Counted from the stretch's first letter, positions 32,241-42,390 are shown. The stretch: 64,000 nt of DNA from Christiangramia fulva (GCF_003024155.1 NZ_CP028136.1:2666001-2730000), one strand, 5' to 3'. The notes: generated by a model not told the origin, from the letters alone. Translations and numbers: made by a program.

Positions 32241-33557
32241 TTATTTACTATTTTCTTTCTGATTTTTGTACTTGTTGGAATAACGATGCCAAAGTTCAGT
32301 TTGATGAGTTTCAAGACTCACTTCCCTGCCATCGATAAACGCGTGTGAAAGACGGTTAGTGCGCATGTCCAGCGCATCACCATCAGATATGAAAAGCGTT
32401 GCTGATTTACCTTCTTCGAGGCTTCCATAATTATCGTCTATTCCGAGTATCTTCGCGGTATTGAGGGTGATAAGCTGAAGCGCTTTTTCCTTATCCATTC
32501 CATAGGCTGCTACCGTTCCGGCATAAAAAGGCAGGTTTCTGGTTTGCATGCGTTCCATTTCGCCGCTGCTTTCTAAAGCGACCAGCACACCTTCATCAGC
32601 CAGTAATTTTGCTAATTTATAGGGATAGTCATAATCTTCGAAATCCTGTTTCGGCAGACTGTGAGGGCGATTTACCAGCACGGGAATATTGTTTTCTTTG
32701 ATCTGTTTTGCAACTCCAATGGAATTGTAACCACCCACGATCACGAAATTATCTAAATTTTGCTCTTTTTTAAACTGAATGGCATCAAGGATCTCTTTTT
32801 CACCATTTACATGAACATATACCTTTTTCCTTCCGTTAAAAACAGGTTCCATGGCCAAATACGGAAGATTGGTATAAGAACGATCGCCGGCCAGCCAGGC
32901 TTTTGCCGCAGCAAAGAAACCGGTTAACTCCTGGACATCGGCCACATAGTCTTCATTCCTCTTTAACCCCGGCTCTTCACCTCTCCAGGGACGTCCTCTT
33001 TTAAAGGAAGAAGGCCAATTGATATGAAGTCCGTCATTTTCTTTAACCACGGCATCTTCCCAGTTCCAGGCATCGAATTGCACGATAGAGGAGGTGCCGG
33101 AAATTCTTCCGCCGCGGGGAACGATCTGACCCATTAATACTCCATTCGGTCTCATAGATTCCACCACTTTACTTTCAGCGTTATAAGCGATAAGGCTGCG
33201 AACGTTAGGAAGCATTTCTCCCATTTCGTCTTCATCGTCGGTTGCTCTTACCGCATCGATCTCCACCAGGCCTAAGGTTGAATTTGGAGCGATAAAACCG
33301 GGATATACATCTTTACCTTTTGCATCTATTATCTTCCCGGAAGGCTGAGTAGAAGAAGTCCCTTCGGTTATTTTGGTGATCTTTCCATTTTCAAAAGTAA
33401 TCACACTGTTCTCGATCACTTTTCCGTTTCCTATATGCGCGGTGGCTCCTACAATGCTAACAGGTCCTGCTTGTTCCTGAGCGGGTGTTTGCTGCGCAAA
33501 AATTTGACCTGACAGAAACAGGACAATGAGTATAATATATGATTTGATTATTTTCAT
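32241..33557 (-). CDS. Secreted amidohydrolase-like protein with lost metal ligands
   Basis: Exported protein of 438 residues: signal peptide with cleavage near QIFAQQ (about 18-23). The fold is the composite beta-sandwich plus TIM barrel of the amidohydrolase superfamily, seen in the start SIVGATAHIGNGKVIENSVI and the end GSLEEGKSATLFISDGDALD. The metal-binding HxH after strand 1, normally PGxIDxHxH, reads YPGFIAPNSTLG, so both histidines are absent. It may therefore be a pseudoenzyme or binding partner. It begins 12 bases after the larger amidohydrolase gene and is the second gene of that unit. Confidence 0.82.
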   Translation of the reverse strand: MKIIKSYIILIVLFLSGQIFAQQTPAQEQAGPVSIVGATAHIGNGKVIENSVITFENGKITKITEGTSSTQPSGKIIDAKGKDVYPGFIAPNSTLGLVEIDAVRATDDEDEMGEMLPNVRSLIAYNAESKVVESMRPNGVLMGQIVPRGGRISGTSSIVQFDAWNWEDAVVKENDGLHINWPSSFKRGRPWRGEEPGLKRNEDYVADVQELTGFFAAAKAWLAGDRSYTNLPYLAMEPVFNGRKKVYVHVNGEKEILDAIQFKKEQNLDNFVIVGGYNSIGVAKQIKENNIPVLVNRPHSLPKQDFEDYDYPYKLAKLLADEGVLVALESSGEMERMQTRNLPFYAGTVAAYGMDKEKALQLITLNTAKILGIDDNYGSLEEGKSATLFISDGDALDMRTNRLSHAFIDGREVSLETHQTELWHRYSNKYKNQKENSK

Positions 33558-33569
33558 TTTCTATGCTTT

Positions 33570-36542
33570 TTATTGAATATTTCCAAGAAGGTCACAATGA
33601 ACACGTTCTTTTTCCTTTTTCATTACAGGCTGTGTTTTAAGCCCGCTGTTCTTGGCTTCCAGCATCTGGCCGATTAGTTCATTACGCTCTTTCCGGATAC
33701 GTTCTCTTAATTGCTGATCTCTTTCAACATCAAAATAAACCACTCCTTCGATCATGGTCTTTTCAGGTTTTGCATAGACGGAAAGCGGATTGGCATTCCA
33801 AAGAACCAGATCGGCCATTTTTCCTTCTTTTATACTTCCCACATAATCGTCTATATGAAGCAGTTTTGCCGGATTTATAGTGACCATTTTCCAGGCATCG
33901 CTTTCACTCATTCCACCATACTTCACGCTTTTCGCAGCTTCCTGGTTGAGTCTGCGGCTCATTTCGGCATCATCACTATTGATGGCCACGGTGAGTCCGA
34001 CTTCATTCATGATGGAAGCATTATAAGGAATCGCGTCGTTAACTTCATATTTATAGGCCCACCAGTCAGAAAAAGTTGAAGCACCTGCTCCATGCTCTTT
34101 CATTTTATCGGCTACTTTATAACCTTCTAAAATATGGGTGAAAGTGTTTACGCGGAAACCAAATTGTTCAGCCACCTTCATCAGCATATTTATTTCACTT
34201 TGCACATAAGAATGGGAAGTTATGAAACGCTCTCCGTTCAAAATTTGAACAAGAGTTTCCATTTCAAGGTCTTTTCTGTAATTCGGATTATTCTTCTTTT
34301 CGGTTTCATAAGCTTTCGCCCTGCTGAAGTAATCTATAAAAACCTGCTCTACGCCCATTCTGGTTTGAGGGAAACGGGAATGGCTGCCCCAATTTGATTG
34401 CTTTACGTTTTCACCCAGGGCGAATTTGATAAAGGGAGCCGCCTGCTCAAAGGTCATCTCTTTAGCAGATTTTCCCCATTTAAGTTTCAATATCGCCGAC
34501 TGCCCGCCGATTGGATTAGCCGAACCGTGCAGCAACTGAATAGTGGTGACACCACCCGCAAGATCGCGATAGATTGCGATATCTGTAGGATCTACCACAT
34601 CTTCCATTTGTACTTCAGCTGAAGAATTATGTCCGGCTTCATTGATAGATGAAGCAGCAATATGGGAGTGTTCATCGATAATTCCCGCGGTTAGATATTT
34701 TCCTGTCGCGTCGATGACCTTGGCTCTCCCGGCATTAAGATCTTTTCCAATTTTGGCGATTTTTCCATCTTTTACCAGTACATCGGTATTTTCAAGAACG
34801 GGATTCTCTTCGCTGGTCCAGACAGTCGCATTTTTAAACAATAGGTCCTGTTGAGCTGGAAGGTCCTTAAAACCGTAGGCTTTATTCGGGTAGGTTACCG
34901 GCACTAATTCGTGCAAATCTTGTTTTTTATCCTTTTCGTTTTTCTCTTTTTCAATTGCCGGAGAAGTTTTAACGGCGGTAAAAGAAGTTTCCTTTCCGTC
35001 TGGTAGTATCGCTTTTCCCGAGATCCTGTCGGTTTTTGAAGGAACATCGGCGACAAGTCTTAAAAATTCAGTTTTTGTGGTGTCGGGAGAAGACAGAAGG
35101 AGGTTCATCCAGTTGTTTTCAAAAGTAAGTTTTGAACCTATTTTTTTGTCATCCATAGTTACTTCGACCTTTGGTTTAATGGGCTCTCCTGAAATTTTAA
35201 GGCTGTAATCCTTTCCGTTGAGGCTTAAATTATAATCACCGGTGATATCGGTCACATCCATGCTCTGCAGGATCTTCCTCTTTCCCTGAACCCAGTTTTC
35301 AAATAATGTTGTTTCCTTATCGAAATAATCTCCGGAAGTAATGATGAAATTGGCCCATGCACCTTCTTTTAATACCCCAATTTTTCCGCTTTTTCCTATG
35401 GTCTGAGCAGGAACTGTGGTGAGAGCGGCAAGTGCAGCATCTTTAGGAAGTCCATATTCAACCGCTTTAATAAGATTGCTTCGGAAGTCTTTTTCAGGAT
35501 TAATAGAATGAGTTGTTAATGTAAAAGGAACGCCTTTTTCCTGAAGCATTTTCAGGTTGGCAGGAGCCTGGTTCCATTCTTTCATCTCCTCCAGGCTCAC
35601 ATAATTCGCCATATAAGGATCTTCCACGTCATAAGCATCGGGAAATTTCAGCGGAATAATGTAGGTGGCATTGGAAGCCTTTACTTCATCGAGTCGCTGA
35701 TATTCATTTCCGCTACCCACGATCACATATTGTATTCCGAATTCATCACCCACCTTATCGGCGCGCAATTCATTCAGCAGGTTATCGGTAACAAAAATTT
35801 GTGTTAGATTTTTATTTTCGTTCAAAGCTTCCAGTGCCAGATCGGTATTGTCGGCATTTCCACCTGCATACCACTTCGCGTCAAGATAAGCCTGACGGAT
35901 CAGTGCCATTACCCCCATAATGGAAGTAGGATAAACCTGGTTAGACTGTACGCTTTTTTCGAAAGACAAATATTGGCCCGAGCGCTCGTCCAGAATGCGA
36001 TCACCTTCGCTTACATCTGGAGTAAGGGCAACCAGCATTCCGGTTCCGCGGATGATCCCGTCAGGCATATGAGTGTTCACCACACCAAAGCCGGCTTTCT
36101 GAAAAGATTCTGCTGCTTTGCTGTCGTAATTAAAATGAGAAACGGCATCAGTTTCGGGACGAATATGGTCATTCCAATAATAACCTTCACGTCCTGCATC
36201 GTACTGAGGTTCGCCTCCGCCCTGTGCTTTTTTTGGCTTTTCAATCCCGAAATCACTATAAAGATCGATATAAGAAGGATATACTTCCTTACCCTTAAGA
36301 TCTATAATAATGCTATTTGCAGGGACATTAATAGATTTCCCAACGGTCACAATTTTGCCATTTTTAATAGAAAACATTCCGTTTTCGATTACTGTTTTGG
36401 GATCTACATGGATCTTTGCATTTTTAAATACAGTGTAGTTGGTGTGTCGCATTTTCACACCATTGTTCTTCGGGAAGTAATCCTGAGCATTGGCTGAAAA
36501 AGCACAAAGGATCACTCCCAAAATCAATAATTTTAATTTCAT
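33570..36542 (-). CDS. Large secreted double amidohydrolase
   Basis: Exported 990-residue protein with signal peptide (cut near SANAQDY, about 17-23). The N-terminal half (about 25-430) has the amidohydrolase shape but lacks the first metal site (YPSYIDLYSDFG). A beta-rich spacer runs to about 570. The C-terminal half (about 575-960) carries a conventional site: AGIIDEHSHIA, FTHILEGYK and INSDDAEMSRR. The enzyme is thus an inactive-plus-active fusion. Natural substrate unknown; relatives include cyclic-dipeptide, imidazolonepropionase-like and peptide hydrolases. It heads a two-gene unit with the smaller, metal-less homologue. Confidence 0.84.
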   Translation of the reverse strand: MKLKLLILGVILCAFSANAQDYFPKNNGVKMRHTNYTVFKNAKIHVDPKTVIENGMFSIKNGKIVTVGKSINVPANSIIIDLKGKEVYPSYIDLYSDFGIEKPKKAQGGGEPQYDAGREGYYWNDHIRPETDAVSHFNYDSKAAESFQKAGFGVVNTHMPDGIIRGTGMLVALTPDVSEGDRILDERSGQYLSFEKSVQSNQVYPTSIMGVMALIRQAYLDAKWYAGGNADNTDLALEALNENKNLTQIFVTDNLLNELRADKVGDEFGIQYVIVGSGNEYQRLDEVKASNATYIIPLKFPDAYDVEDPYMANYVSLEEMKEWNQAPANLKMLQEKGVPFTLTTHSINPEKDFRSNLIKAVEYGLPKDAALAALTTVPAQTIGKSGKIGVLKEGAWANFIITSGDYFDKETTLFENWVQGKRKILQSMDVTDITGDYNLSLNGKDYSLKISGEPIKPKVEVTMDDKKIGSKLTFENNWMNLLLSSPDTTKTEFLRLVADVPSKTDRISGKAILPDGKETSFTAVKTSPAIEKEKNEKDKKQDLHELVPVTYPNKAYGFKDLPAQQDLLFKNATVWTSEENPVLENTDVLVKDGKIAKIGKDLNAGRAKVIDATGKYLTAGIIDEHSHIAASSINEAGHNSSAEVQMEDVVDPTDIAIYRDLAGGVTTIQLLHGSANPIGGQSAILKLKWGKSAKEMTFEQAAPFIKFALGENVKQSNWGSHSRFPQTRMGVEQVFIDYFSRAKAYETEKKNNPNYRKDLEMETLVQILNGERFITSHSYVQSEINMLMKVAEQFGFRVNTFTHILEGYKVADKMKEHGAGASTFSDWWAYKYEVNDAIPYNASIMNEVGLTVAINSDDAEMSRRLNQEAAKSVKYGGMSESDAWKMVTINPAKLLHIDDYVGSIKEGKMADLVLWNANPLSVYAKPEKTMIEGVVYFDVERDQQLRERIRKERNELIGQMLEAKNSGLKTQPVMKKEKERVHCDLLGNIQ

Positions 36543-36629
36543 AAAATTTAAGGGAGTTTTTAATAATATTCGATACTAAAAATTGAGAGGCTTAAAATAC
36601 TAAAATTTTTAAAAAGTTTAGAGTTGGTT

Positions 36630-37697
36630 TTAATCCTCATCCATGTTTAAATAGTTTACTAAAAGTGCTACCACATAGCTGTAGCTTTTCATTCCCCCGG
36701 CCTGATTATTTACTATTAGATAGCGATTGTAAGTGGCCTGAAAAAGAGGCTCAAAAGGATTTTGATGTTCAAGCCAGAACTCATTTACTTCCCGGTAATT
36801 TTTAAGAATTCCGGGATGGAGTTTATTGGTCATTTCTTTTACAATACCGGGTTGCCGCCGGTTCAATTCACTCAGGCAATAGCTAAGAGCAAAGGTATAT
36901 CCAGAGTACCTGAAGTAAATATTTGGATGGTTCATCGTGGCGAGACACGCGATGAAATTGGCTTCATTTTCTTTGGCATATCCCAGTTGATGCCCAATTT
37001 CATGACTTGCTGTGGTTGGAATTTTATAAGGAACGATAATGGTATTTACCTGGGCTTCGTTTGTGAGCGGGTTAAGGTAGCCGTTGAAGCCCATATAGGT
37101 CAGCGGGATACTGTAAAGCGAACGTTTTAATGCATGACCATGATAACCGAGGTGCGGAAATTCTTTTTCAAGATGATCATAACCGTTAATGGTCATTTTA
37201 AAAAGCTCATTTTTGGTAAAATCAAAGGGAACTTTCAGCGTATCATTGTGCATGATCTGGGTATGCAGTTGATTAGATTCTGCTATAAGTGATTCGGTAA
37301 GTCTGATGAGATCTTCTGTGGTGTAGTCATTTTCGATCTTCAGACTTTCATGCAGAGGAAGCCGATAATAATTCAATCCCCAGAAAAGATGAAAACAAAA
37401 ATAAACAATAGAAAGAGAGGCGAGAGCTTGCGGAATCCATTGTTTCGGATTTCTGAACCTGCTCCGAATGAGTTTAATGAGCCACCTGATAATTAAAATG
37501 ACAAAAGCGGCGTACAGGAAATCACCCAGTGAAAATGGAATAAAACCCAGGCTAAAGCGCATTACTTTAGAAATCACCGGATAGAGGCCATTAGAATAAT
37601 AATCTTCCACCAGTAGCGGGTGCCCGGAAATTAGTTTAATTACCAGGATCTGGATTGGCAGAAAAATGGCCAGCAGTAAAGTAGATTTTTTTCTCAC
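36630..37697 (-). CDS. DUF3810 membrane-anchored zinc metalloprotease-like protein
   Basis: A 355-residue protein with three N-terminal membrane segments (about 6-25, 45-75 and 90-110) followed by a soluble domain. SHEIGHQLGYAKENEANF at about 231-248 is a gluzincin-type zinc site (H232, H236 and probably E245), so a peptidase activity is likely but unproven for DUF3810. The start is a GTG at 37697. It diverges from pepD with an 88-base spacer. Confidence 0.85.
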   Translation of the reverse strand: MRKKSTLLLAIFLPIQILVIKLISGHPLLVEDYYSNGLYPVISKVMRFSLGFIPFSLGDFLYAAFVILIIRWLIKLIRSRFRNPKQWIPQALASLSIVYFCFHLFWGLNYYRLPLHESLKIENDYTTEDLIRLTESLIAESNQLHTQIMHNDTLKVPFDFTKNELFKMTINGYDHLEKEFPHLGYHGHALKRSLYSIPLTYMGFNGYLNPLTNEAQVNTIIVPYKIPTTASHEIGHQLGYAKENEANFIACLATMNHPNIYFRYSGYTFALSYCLSELNRRQPGIVKEMTNKLHPGILKNYREVNEFWLEHQNPFEPLFQATYNRYLIVNNQAGGMKSYSYVVALLVNYLNMDED

Positions 37698-37754
37698 GCC
37701 TTAAAATTACAAATATTTGGAAGGCGGCAAATTTTAGAAATCGTCTAAATACAA

Positions 37755-37762
37755 TACCTTTG
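37755..37762 (+). promoter_or_regulatory. -7 promoter element of pepD
   Basis: TACCTTTG fits TAnnTTTG and lies 23 bases upstream of the ATG at 37786. Confidence 0.6.
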
Positions 37763-37785
37763 CCCGCAAATGAAATTATAAATCT

Positions 37786-39243
37786 ATGAATGAAGAAATA
37801 AGAACCCTCCAACCTAAGGAACTATGGAACAAATTCGCAGATTTGAATGCGGTACCAAGACCTTCAAAAAAGGAAGAAAGGGTTATAGAGTTCATAAAGA
37901 ATTTTGGAAATAAACTCAATCTTCCTACTGAAGTTGATGCAATAGGAAATGTGGTTATTCGCAAACCGGCAACCAAAGGTTTAGAGAACCGCAAAAAAGT
38001 TGTACTCCAGGCTCATCTTGACATGGTTCACCAAAAAAATAACGATACCCGTTTCGATTTTGACAAACAGGGAATAGAAATGTATGTAGATGGTGACTGG
38101 GTGCGTGCAAAAGGAACCACTCTTGGTGCTGATAATGGGCTGGGAGTAGCCACCATGATGGCAATTTTGGAAAGTGATAAAATAGATCACCCGGCTATCG
38201 AAGCTCTTTTCACTATTGATGAAGAAACCGGAATGACCGGTGCAAAAGGCCTGGATCCAAATATCCTGGAAGGAGATATTCTTCTGAATTTGGACACCGA
38301 AGAAGATGACGAGATAGGAATTGGATGTGCCGGTGGCGTAGATGTTACCGCAAAAATGGAATATGAAGAGGAAAAAGTTCCTGAAAGTTACCGCTTTTAT
38401 GAGATCAAAGTAAAAGGATTGATGGGTGGTCATTCAGGAATGGATATCATCAAAGGCCTGGCAAATGCCAATAAACTCATGAACCGCCTTCTGATCAATA
38501 CTTCAGATTATAAGCTGAGAATTTCTGAAATTGATGGTGGTGGTTTACGAAACGCCATTCCGAGGGAAAGTGTGGCGAAATTTGCTCTTCCCGAAACAGA
38601 AGAAGAAAGTTTCAGAAAAGAATTTGATAAAAGAGCAACAGAGATCAAAAACGAATATGCCTCCCTGGAACCAAATATGGCTATCAGCCTTAACAGGATC
38701 GCTTCTCAAGAAAAGGTAATGAACCTGGAGACTCAGGAAAGGATTCTGAAAGCGCTTGCCGCAGCTCATAATGGCGTTTATCGAATGAGTCCCGATATTG
38801 AGGATCTCGTGGAGACTTCAAATAATATCGCGAATGTTACGATCAGGGAGGGGCAGGCTGAGGTCAAATGCCTTACCAGAAGTTCAGTTGAATCTACCAA
38901 AGATGATCTTGCGGGTTCCCTTAAAGCCGCTTTCGAGTTGGCTGGATTTGAGGTAAATCTTTCCGGTGAGTATCCGGGCTGGGCACCGAATATGGATTCT
39001 CCAATTCTGAAAACTCTGGATGAACTGTATCAAAAAATGAACGGCGAAAAAGCCGATATTGCCGCCTGTCATGCGGGTCTTGAATGCGGAATTATAGGAA
39101 GTCATTATCCTGAAATGGATATGATCTCTTTCGGGCCTACCATCCGGGGAGCACATTCGCCCGATGAAAGAGCAAGTATCTCTTCGGCACAAAAATACTG
39201 GAAGTTCTTACTGGAAGTATTGAAGAATATTCCGAAGAAGTAA
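37786..39243 (+). CDS. pepD: Aminoacyl-histidine dipeptidase (M20 family)
   Basis: Cytoplasmic di-zinc exopeptidase that cleaves Xaa-His dipeptides and other dipeptides. Length 485 matches E. coli PepD. Zinc-site motifs: QAHLDMVHQK (about 74-83), LGADNGLGVA (about 112-121), TIDEETGMTGA (about 144-154) and a terminal GAHSPDERA. The dimerisation lid begins with GLMGGHSGMD near 219. It is a single gene between its own promoter element and a bidirectional terminator. Confidence 0.95.
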   Translation: MNEEIRTLQPKELWNKFADLNAVPRPSKKEERVIEFIKNFGNKLNLPTEVDAIGNVVIRKPATKGLENRKKVVLQAHLDMVHQKNNDTRFDFDKQGIEMYVDGDWVRAKGTTLGADNGLGVATMMAILESDKIDHPAIEALFTIDEETGMTGAKGLDPNILEGDILLNLDTEEDDEIGIGCAGGVDVTAKMEYEEEKVPESYRFYEIKVKGLMGGHSGMDIIKGLANANKLMNRLLINTSDYKLRISEIDGGGLRNAIPRESVAKFALPETEEESFRKEFDKRATEIKNEYASLEPNMAISLNRIASQEKVMNLETQERILKALAAAHNGVYRMSPDIEDLVETSNNIANVTIREGQAEVKCLTRSSVESTKDDLAGSLKAAFELAGFEVNLSGEYPGWAPNMDSPILKTLDELYQKMNGEKADIAACHAGLECGIIGSHYPEMDMISFGPTIRGAHSPDERASISSAQKYWKFLLEVLKNIPKK

Positions 39244-39371
39244 ATGGCGAATTGCCATATGATTGGATAATTAAAGAATTTAGGAGGGATGTAAACGCTT
39301 TTCTTAAGTGAAAATTCAGTATTAGATTTCGATCATTCCCTTTTCTCCAATTAGCTTTAGGGAATTTAAAT

Positions 39372-39405
39372 AAAAAACCCCCCGCGGTTCAAACACGGGG
39401 GTTTT
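39372..39405. terminator. Bidirectional terminator between pepD and the PPIase gene
   Basis: AAAACCCCCCG (39374-39384) pairs with CGGGGGTTTT (39396-39405), one C bulged, flanked by A and T runs. Confidence 0.85.
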
Positions 39406-39423
39406 CTATTTAGAATTCTATTT

Positions 39424-40563
39424 TTATTTTTTCTGGGAATCAGAATCAGCGGTTCCTAACATTTCCAAACGGAAAACGAGATCGGTATTAGGAGGGATGA
39501 TTCCTCCCGCGCCTCTTTGGCCATAACCTAATTCGCTGGGAATCCAAACCACGGCCTTATCTCCAATTTTCATTTGCTGAAGGGCTTCTTTGAAGCCGGG
39601 GATCATTGGGGCATCAGGACCATAATTAACAGTCATTGGGCCATATTGGTTCATCGCCGCCCTTTGTTCGTTAAAAATATTGGCTTCTTTAGCAAGTCCA
39701 GGATCACTGGTATCGAAAAGTGTTCCGTCTTCAAAATAGCCTTCATACGAAACTTGTACCTGCTGACCGTTTTTGGGTTTTGGGCCTTCACCTTTTTTCT
39801 CAAAATAAATCTTTAATCCGCTATCCAGGGAATCGGCTTTTGCTTCGAGCTGATTGAGTTCTTCAGCTTTTTGATCCCTAAAAGCCTGCTGTTCTTTTTC
39901 TCTTTCCGCTTTTTCTTCTTCTCTTTTCTGAAGCTGATTTTCAAAAACTTTTGATGCATCGAAATCTTTAGCATCTTTCCCTTTTCTGATGATATTGACT
40001 TCCTTGATGGTGACATCTTTTGTGGGGCGGTCATTAGGACCGGTTTCCACTTTTCCTATGGCATCTACCACATCGAGGCCTTTTACCACTTTTCCGAAAA
40101 CAGTATGCCTTTTGTCAAGATTTGGAGTAGGAGCAAGGGTAATAAAAAACTGGCTGCCGTTAGTGCCAGGTCCTGCATTGGCCATAGATAAGATTCCTTT
40201 GGCATTATGGCTCAGGCTGTCGCTGAATTCATCAGGGAACTTATAACCCGGTCCGCCGCTTCCGGTGCCGGTAGGATCTCCTCCCTGGATAACGAAGCCG
40301 TCAATGACACGATGGAAAATTAAACCATCATAATATTTTTTGTCTTTGTAAGCGCTATCGACCATTTTGTTATTGCCTTCAGCCAGGGAAACGAAATTCG
40401 CCACGGTCATGGGTGCTTCTTTATAATATAATTCCGCCACTATTGGCCCCATGGAAGTATTGAATTCGGCATACAATCCATCGTTGAGATCAGGATATTC
40501 CTCTTTACAGGAAAACAGTGTAATTACCGTTAATAGTACTAAAAAAATGCTTTTTGTTTTCAT
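39424..40563 (-). CDS. Cyclophilin-FKBP fusion peptidylprolyl isomerase lipoprotein
   Basis: Lipoprotein (lipobox TLFSC, cysteine about 19) of 379 residues carrying two unrelated PPIase folds. The cyclophilin domain (about 28-190) has [31 protein letters not shown] and KRHTVFGKV, retaining the catalytic arginine (FHR) and QFF residues. A charged helical linker (about 200-245) leads to an FKBP domain (about 250-375) with [16 protein letters not shown] and [19 protein letters not shown]. Expected role is proline isomerisation in folding of periplasmic or outer-membrane proteins. It follows gldI after six bases in the same operon. Confidence 0.93.
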   Translation of the reverse strand: MKTKSIFLVLLTVITLFSCKEEYPDLNDGLYAEFNTSMGPIVAELYYKEAPMTVANFVSLAEGNNKMVDSAYKDKKYYDGLIFHRVIDGFVIQGGDPTGTGSGGPGYKFPDEFSDSLSHNAKGILSMANAGPGTNGSQFFITLAPTPNLDKRHTVFGKVVKGLDVVDAIGKVETGPNDRPTKDVTIKEVNIIRKGKDAKDFDASKVFENQLQKREEEKAEREKEQQAFRDQKAEELNQLEAKADSLDSGLKIYFEKKGEGPKPKNGQQVQVSYEGYFEDGTLFDTSDPGLAKEANIFNEQRAAMNQYGPMTVNYGPDAPMIPGFKEALQQMKIGDKAVVWIPSELGYGQRGAGGIIPPNTDLVFRLEMLGTADSDSQKK

Positions 40564-40569
40564 TCTTGA

Positions 40570-41130
40570 TTATTGGTTTTTATTGTTGGTTTCTTTTTCT
40601 ATATCATATAAGGTTACCTCTGCAATAATAGGAACATTTGTGCCTATTTTTTTCTTATCGCCATAATAACCAAAGGCTTTATGGGAAGGAAAAAGAAAAG
40701 TAACCGTTTCGCCCTTCTTCATCAATTTAAGCCCCTGGCGCAACCCGCTGAAGAGCTTTTGTTTGTCTATCGCGTATTGGCGGGGTTCATCAGATTGTGG
40801 ATAAATGGTTTCTCCGTCGAGTGTGGAGATGCTGTAATTAAAGGTAACCACATCCCCGAATTGAGGCGTGCGATTGCTAATGCTGTCTTCCACTTTTTTA
40901 TTGTAGTAATACCAAAAACCATTGCTGGAAGATTCATAATTTGTGGAAGAATCGGCCTCCATGATCTTTTGTATCTGAGCTTCTTCCTGTGCCACGATCT
41001 TTTTATTCCGGGCAACCGATTCATCAATATAGGAACCGCTTTTTCTGCTCACCGGATATCGGGCTTCTGGCGACTTGCAAGCTGCCAAAAGCAGAAAAAC
41101 AGATAGTATGCTAATTATTCTGAATTTCAT
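40570..41130 (-). CDS. gldI: Gliding-motility-associated FKBP-type PPIase lipoprotein
   Basis: Lipoprotein (LLLAAC, cysteine about 18) of 186 residues with a C-terminal FKBP domain (GDVVTFNYSISTLDGETIYP, FLFPSHKAFGYYGD). In Flavobacterium johnsoniae GldI is required for gliding and probably folds T9SS/Gld components. Sequence and lipoprotein form match GldI rather than generic FkpA. Its ATG overlaps the TGA of the DHH gene (ATGA), and the cyclophilin-FKBP gene follows, giving a three-gene unit. No other gld gene is present here. Confidence 0.87.
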   Translation of the reverse strand: MKFRIISILSVFLLLAACKSPEARYPVSRKSGSYIDESVARNKKIVAQEEAQIQKIMEADSSTNYESSSNGFWYYYNKKVEDSISNRTPQFGDVVTFNYSISTLDGETIYPQSDEPRQYAIDKQKLFSGLRQGLKLMKKGETVTFLFPSHKAFGYYGDKKKIGTNVPIIAEVTLYDIEKETNNKNQ

Positions 41131-42143
41131 TTCATTAATTCCTCTTTGTATTCAGGCAGGATCCTGTTGAATTTCACAATGGTATCGTTCAATGAAAGAT
41201 TGCTTTTTCCGCCTGCCGCGTTTATATGTCCGCCGCCTTCAAAGTGCTTCCTGGCAAACTGGTTGACGTCAAAATCACCTTTTGAGCGGAAAGAGATCTT
41301 CACAAGGTCTTCATTTTCCTTTTCTATAAAAATCACTGCAAAAATGATTCCTTCCAGGGAAAGTCCGTAATTAACGAAACCTTCGGTATCTCCTTTTTTG
41401 AAATTATGCCTTTGCAGTTCTTCCTGTGAAAGGCTGATGTAGGCGGTTTTGAATTTCTTGTTCACTTTAAGATTTTGAAGCGCGGTGCCCAAAAGCTGAA
41501 GTTTATTTTCAGAGTTCGTATCAAAAACCCTACTGTGAATTTCAAAATTTTTTGCTCCCCGATCAATAAGTTCTGCTACTGCCCTGTGAGTATCGCTGGA
41601 CGTGGAGCTGAAGCGGAAAGAACCTGTATCGGTCATAATGCCGGTATAAAGGCAGGTGGCAATTTCAGGAGTGATTTCTTTATCAGCGCGAAGTTTGTGT
41701 AGGAATTCATAGACCATTTCACAGGTGGAGCTCATCGTTGCATCGCTGTAGGTGAATTCAGCATAATCTGAAGGTTCCTGGTGATGATCGATCATCACAA
41801 AAACAGCTTTGGAGGTTTTCAGAACTTCCTGCATATCCCCGGCACGCGAGAGGTCATTAAAATCGAGGGTAAAAATTATTTCAGCTTCCGAAATTAGTTT
41901 TTCAGCTTCGGTTTTAGACTGCTCATAATTGATCACTTCCTCATTACCCGGTAACCACTTAAGGAAATGCGGATAATCATTTGGAGCGATCACCTTTGCC
42001 TTATGGCCCTTGTTTTTGAAATAATGAAGAAGTCCGAGTGAGGCTCCTATCGCATCACCGTCAGGACCTTTATGAGGTACAATAACAATATTTTCAGCTT
42101 TGGCCAGCTCGGCCGTTATTTCGAATATTCTGGAGTCAATCAT
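41127..42143 (-). CDS. DHH-family phosphoesterase (NrnA-like oligoribonuclease/pAp phosphatase)
   Basis: Cytoplasmic manganese phosphoesterase of 338 residues. DHH-domain motifs: VIVPHKGPDGDAIGASLG (about 19-36), TLDFND (about 93-98), the name-giving VMIDHHQEP (about 115-123) and CLYTGIMTDTGSF (about 163-175). The C-terminal DHHA1 domain ends with FEGGGHINAAGG. NrnA degrades nanoRNAs and converts pAp to AMP. First gene of the unit with gldI and the PPIase fusion. Confidence 0.92.
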   Translation of the reverse strand: MIDSRIFEITAELAKAENIVIVPHKGPDGDAIGASLGLLHYFKNKGHKAKVIAPNDYPHFLKWLPGNEEVINYEQSKTEAEKLISEAEIIFTLDFNDLSRAGDMQEVLKTSKAVFVMIDHHQEPSDYAEFTYSDATMSSTCEMVYEFLHKLRADKEITPEIATCLYTGIMTDTGSFRFSSTSSDTHRAVAELIDRGAKNFEIHSRVFDTNSENKLQLLGTALQNLKVNKKFKTAYISLSQEELQRHNFKKGDTEGFVNYGLSLEGIIFAVIFIEKENEDLVKISFRSKGDFDVNQFARKHFEGGGHINAAGGKSNLSLNDTIVKFNRILPEYKEELMK

Positions 42144-42390
42144 ATCAAGGGCTAAATATACAATTTAATAATACTCTTTAAATAATAGATATTTTAAATT
42201 TGGGATCAATTTCCCACCTCATGAAAATAACAGGTTTTTTTTTGCTGCGATGCCAGCCTTTTTCCTATTAATAAACCGAAAAATAATTTCTGAAAATGCC
42301 GGTTTTTGCCTTCCAAAGGATTTTGAAAGACAATTCAAATTAAGATTAGCGCATTGATTATAAATGACTTCACATAAATGCCTAATAGGC
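42144..42390. other. Intergenic region between DHH gene and ndk
   Basis: The 300-base gap is AT-rich and has no supported gene. Only the ndk promoter at its right end and a weak TATATTTA before the DHH start are recognisable; I see nothing else. Confidence 0.6.
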
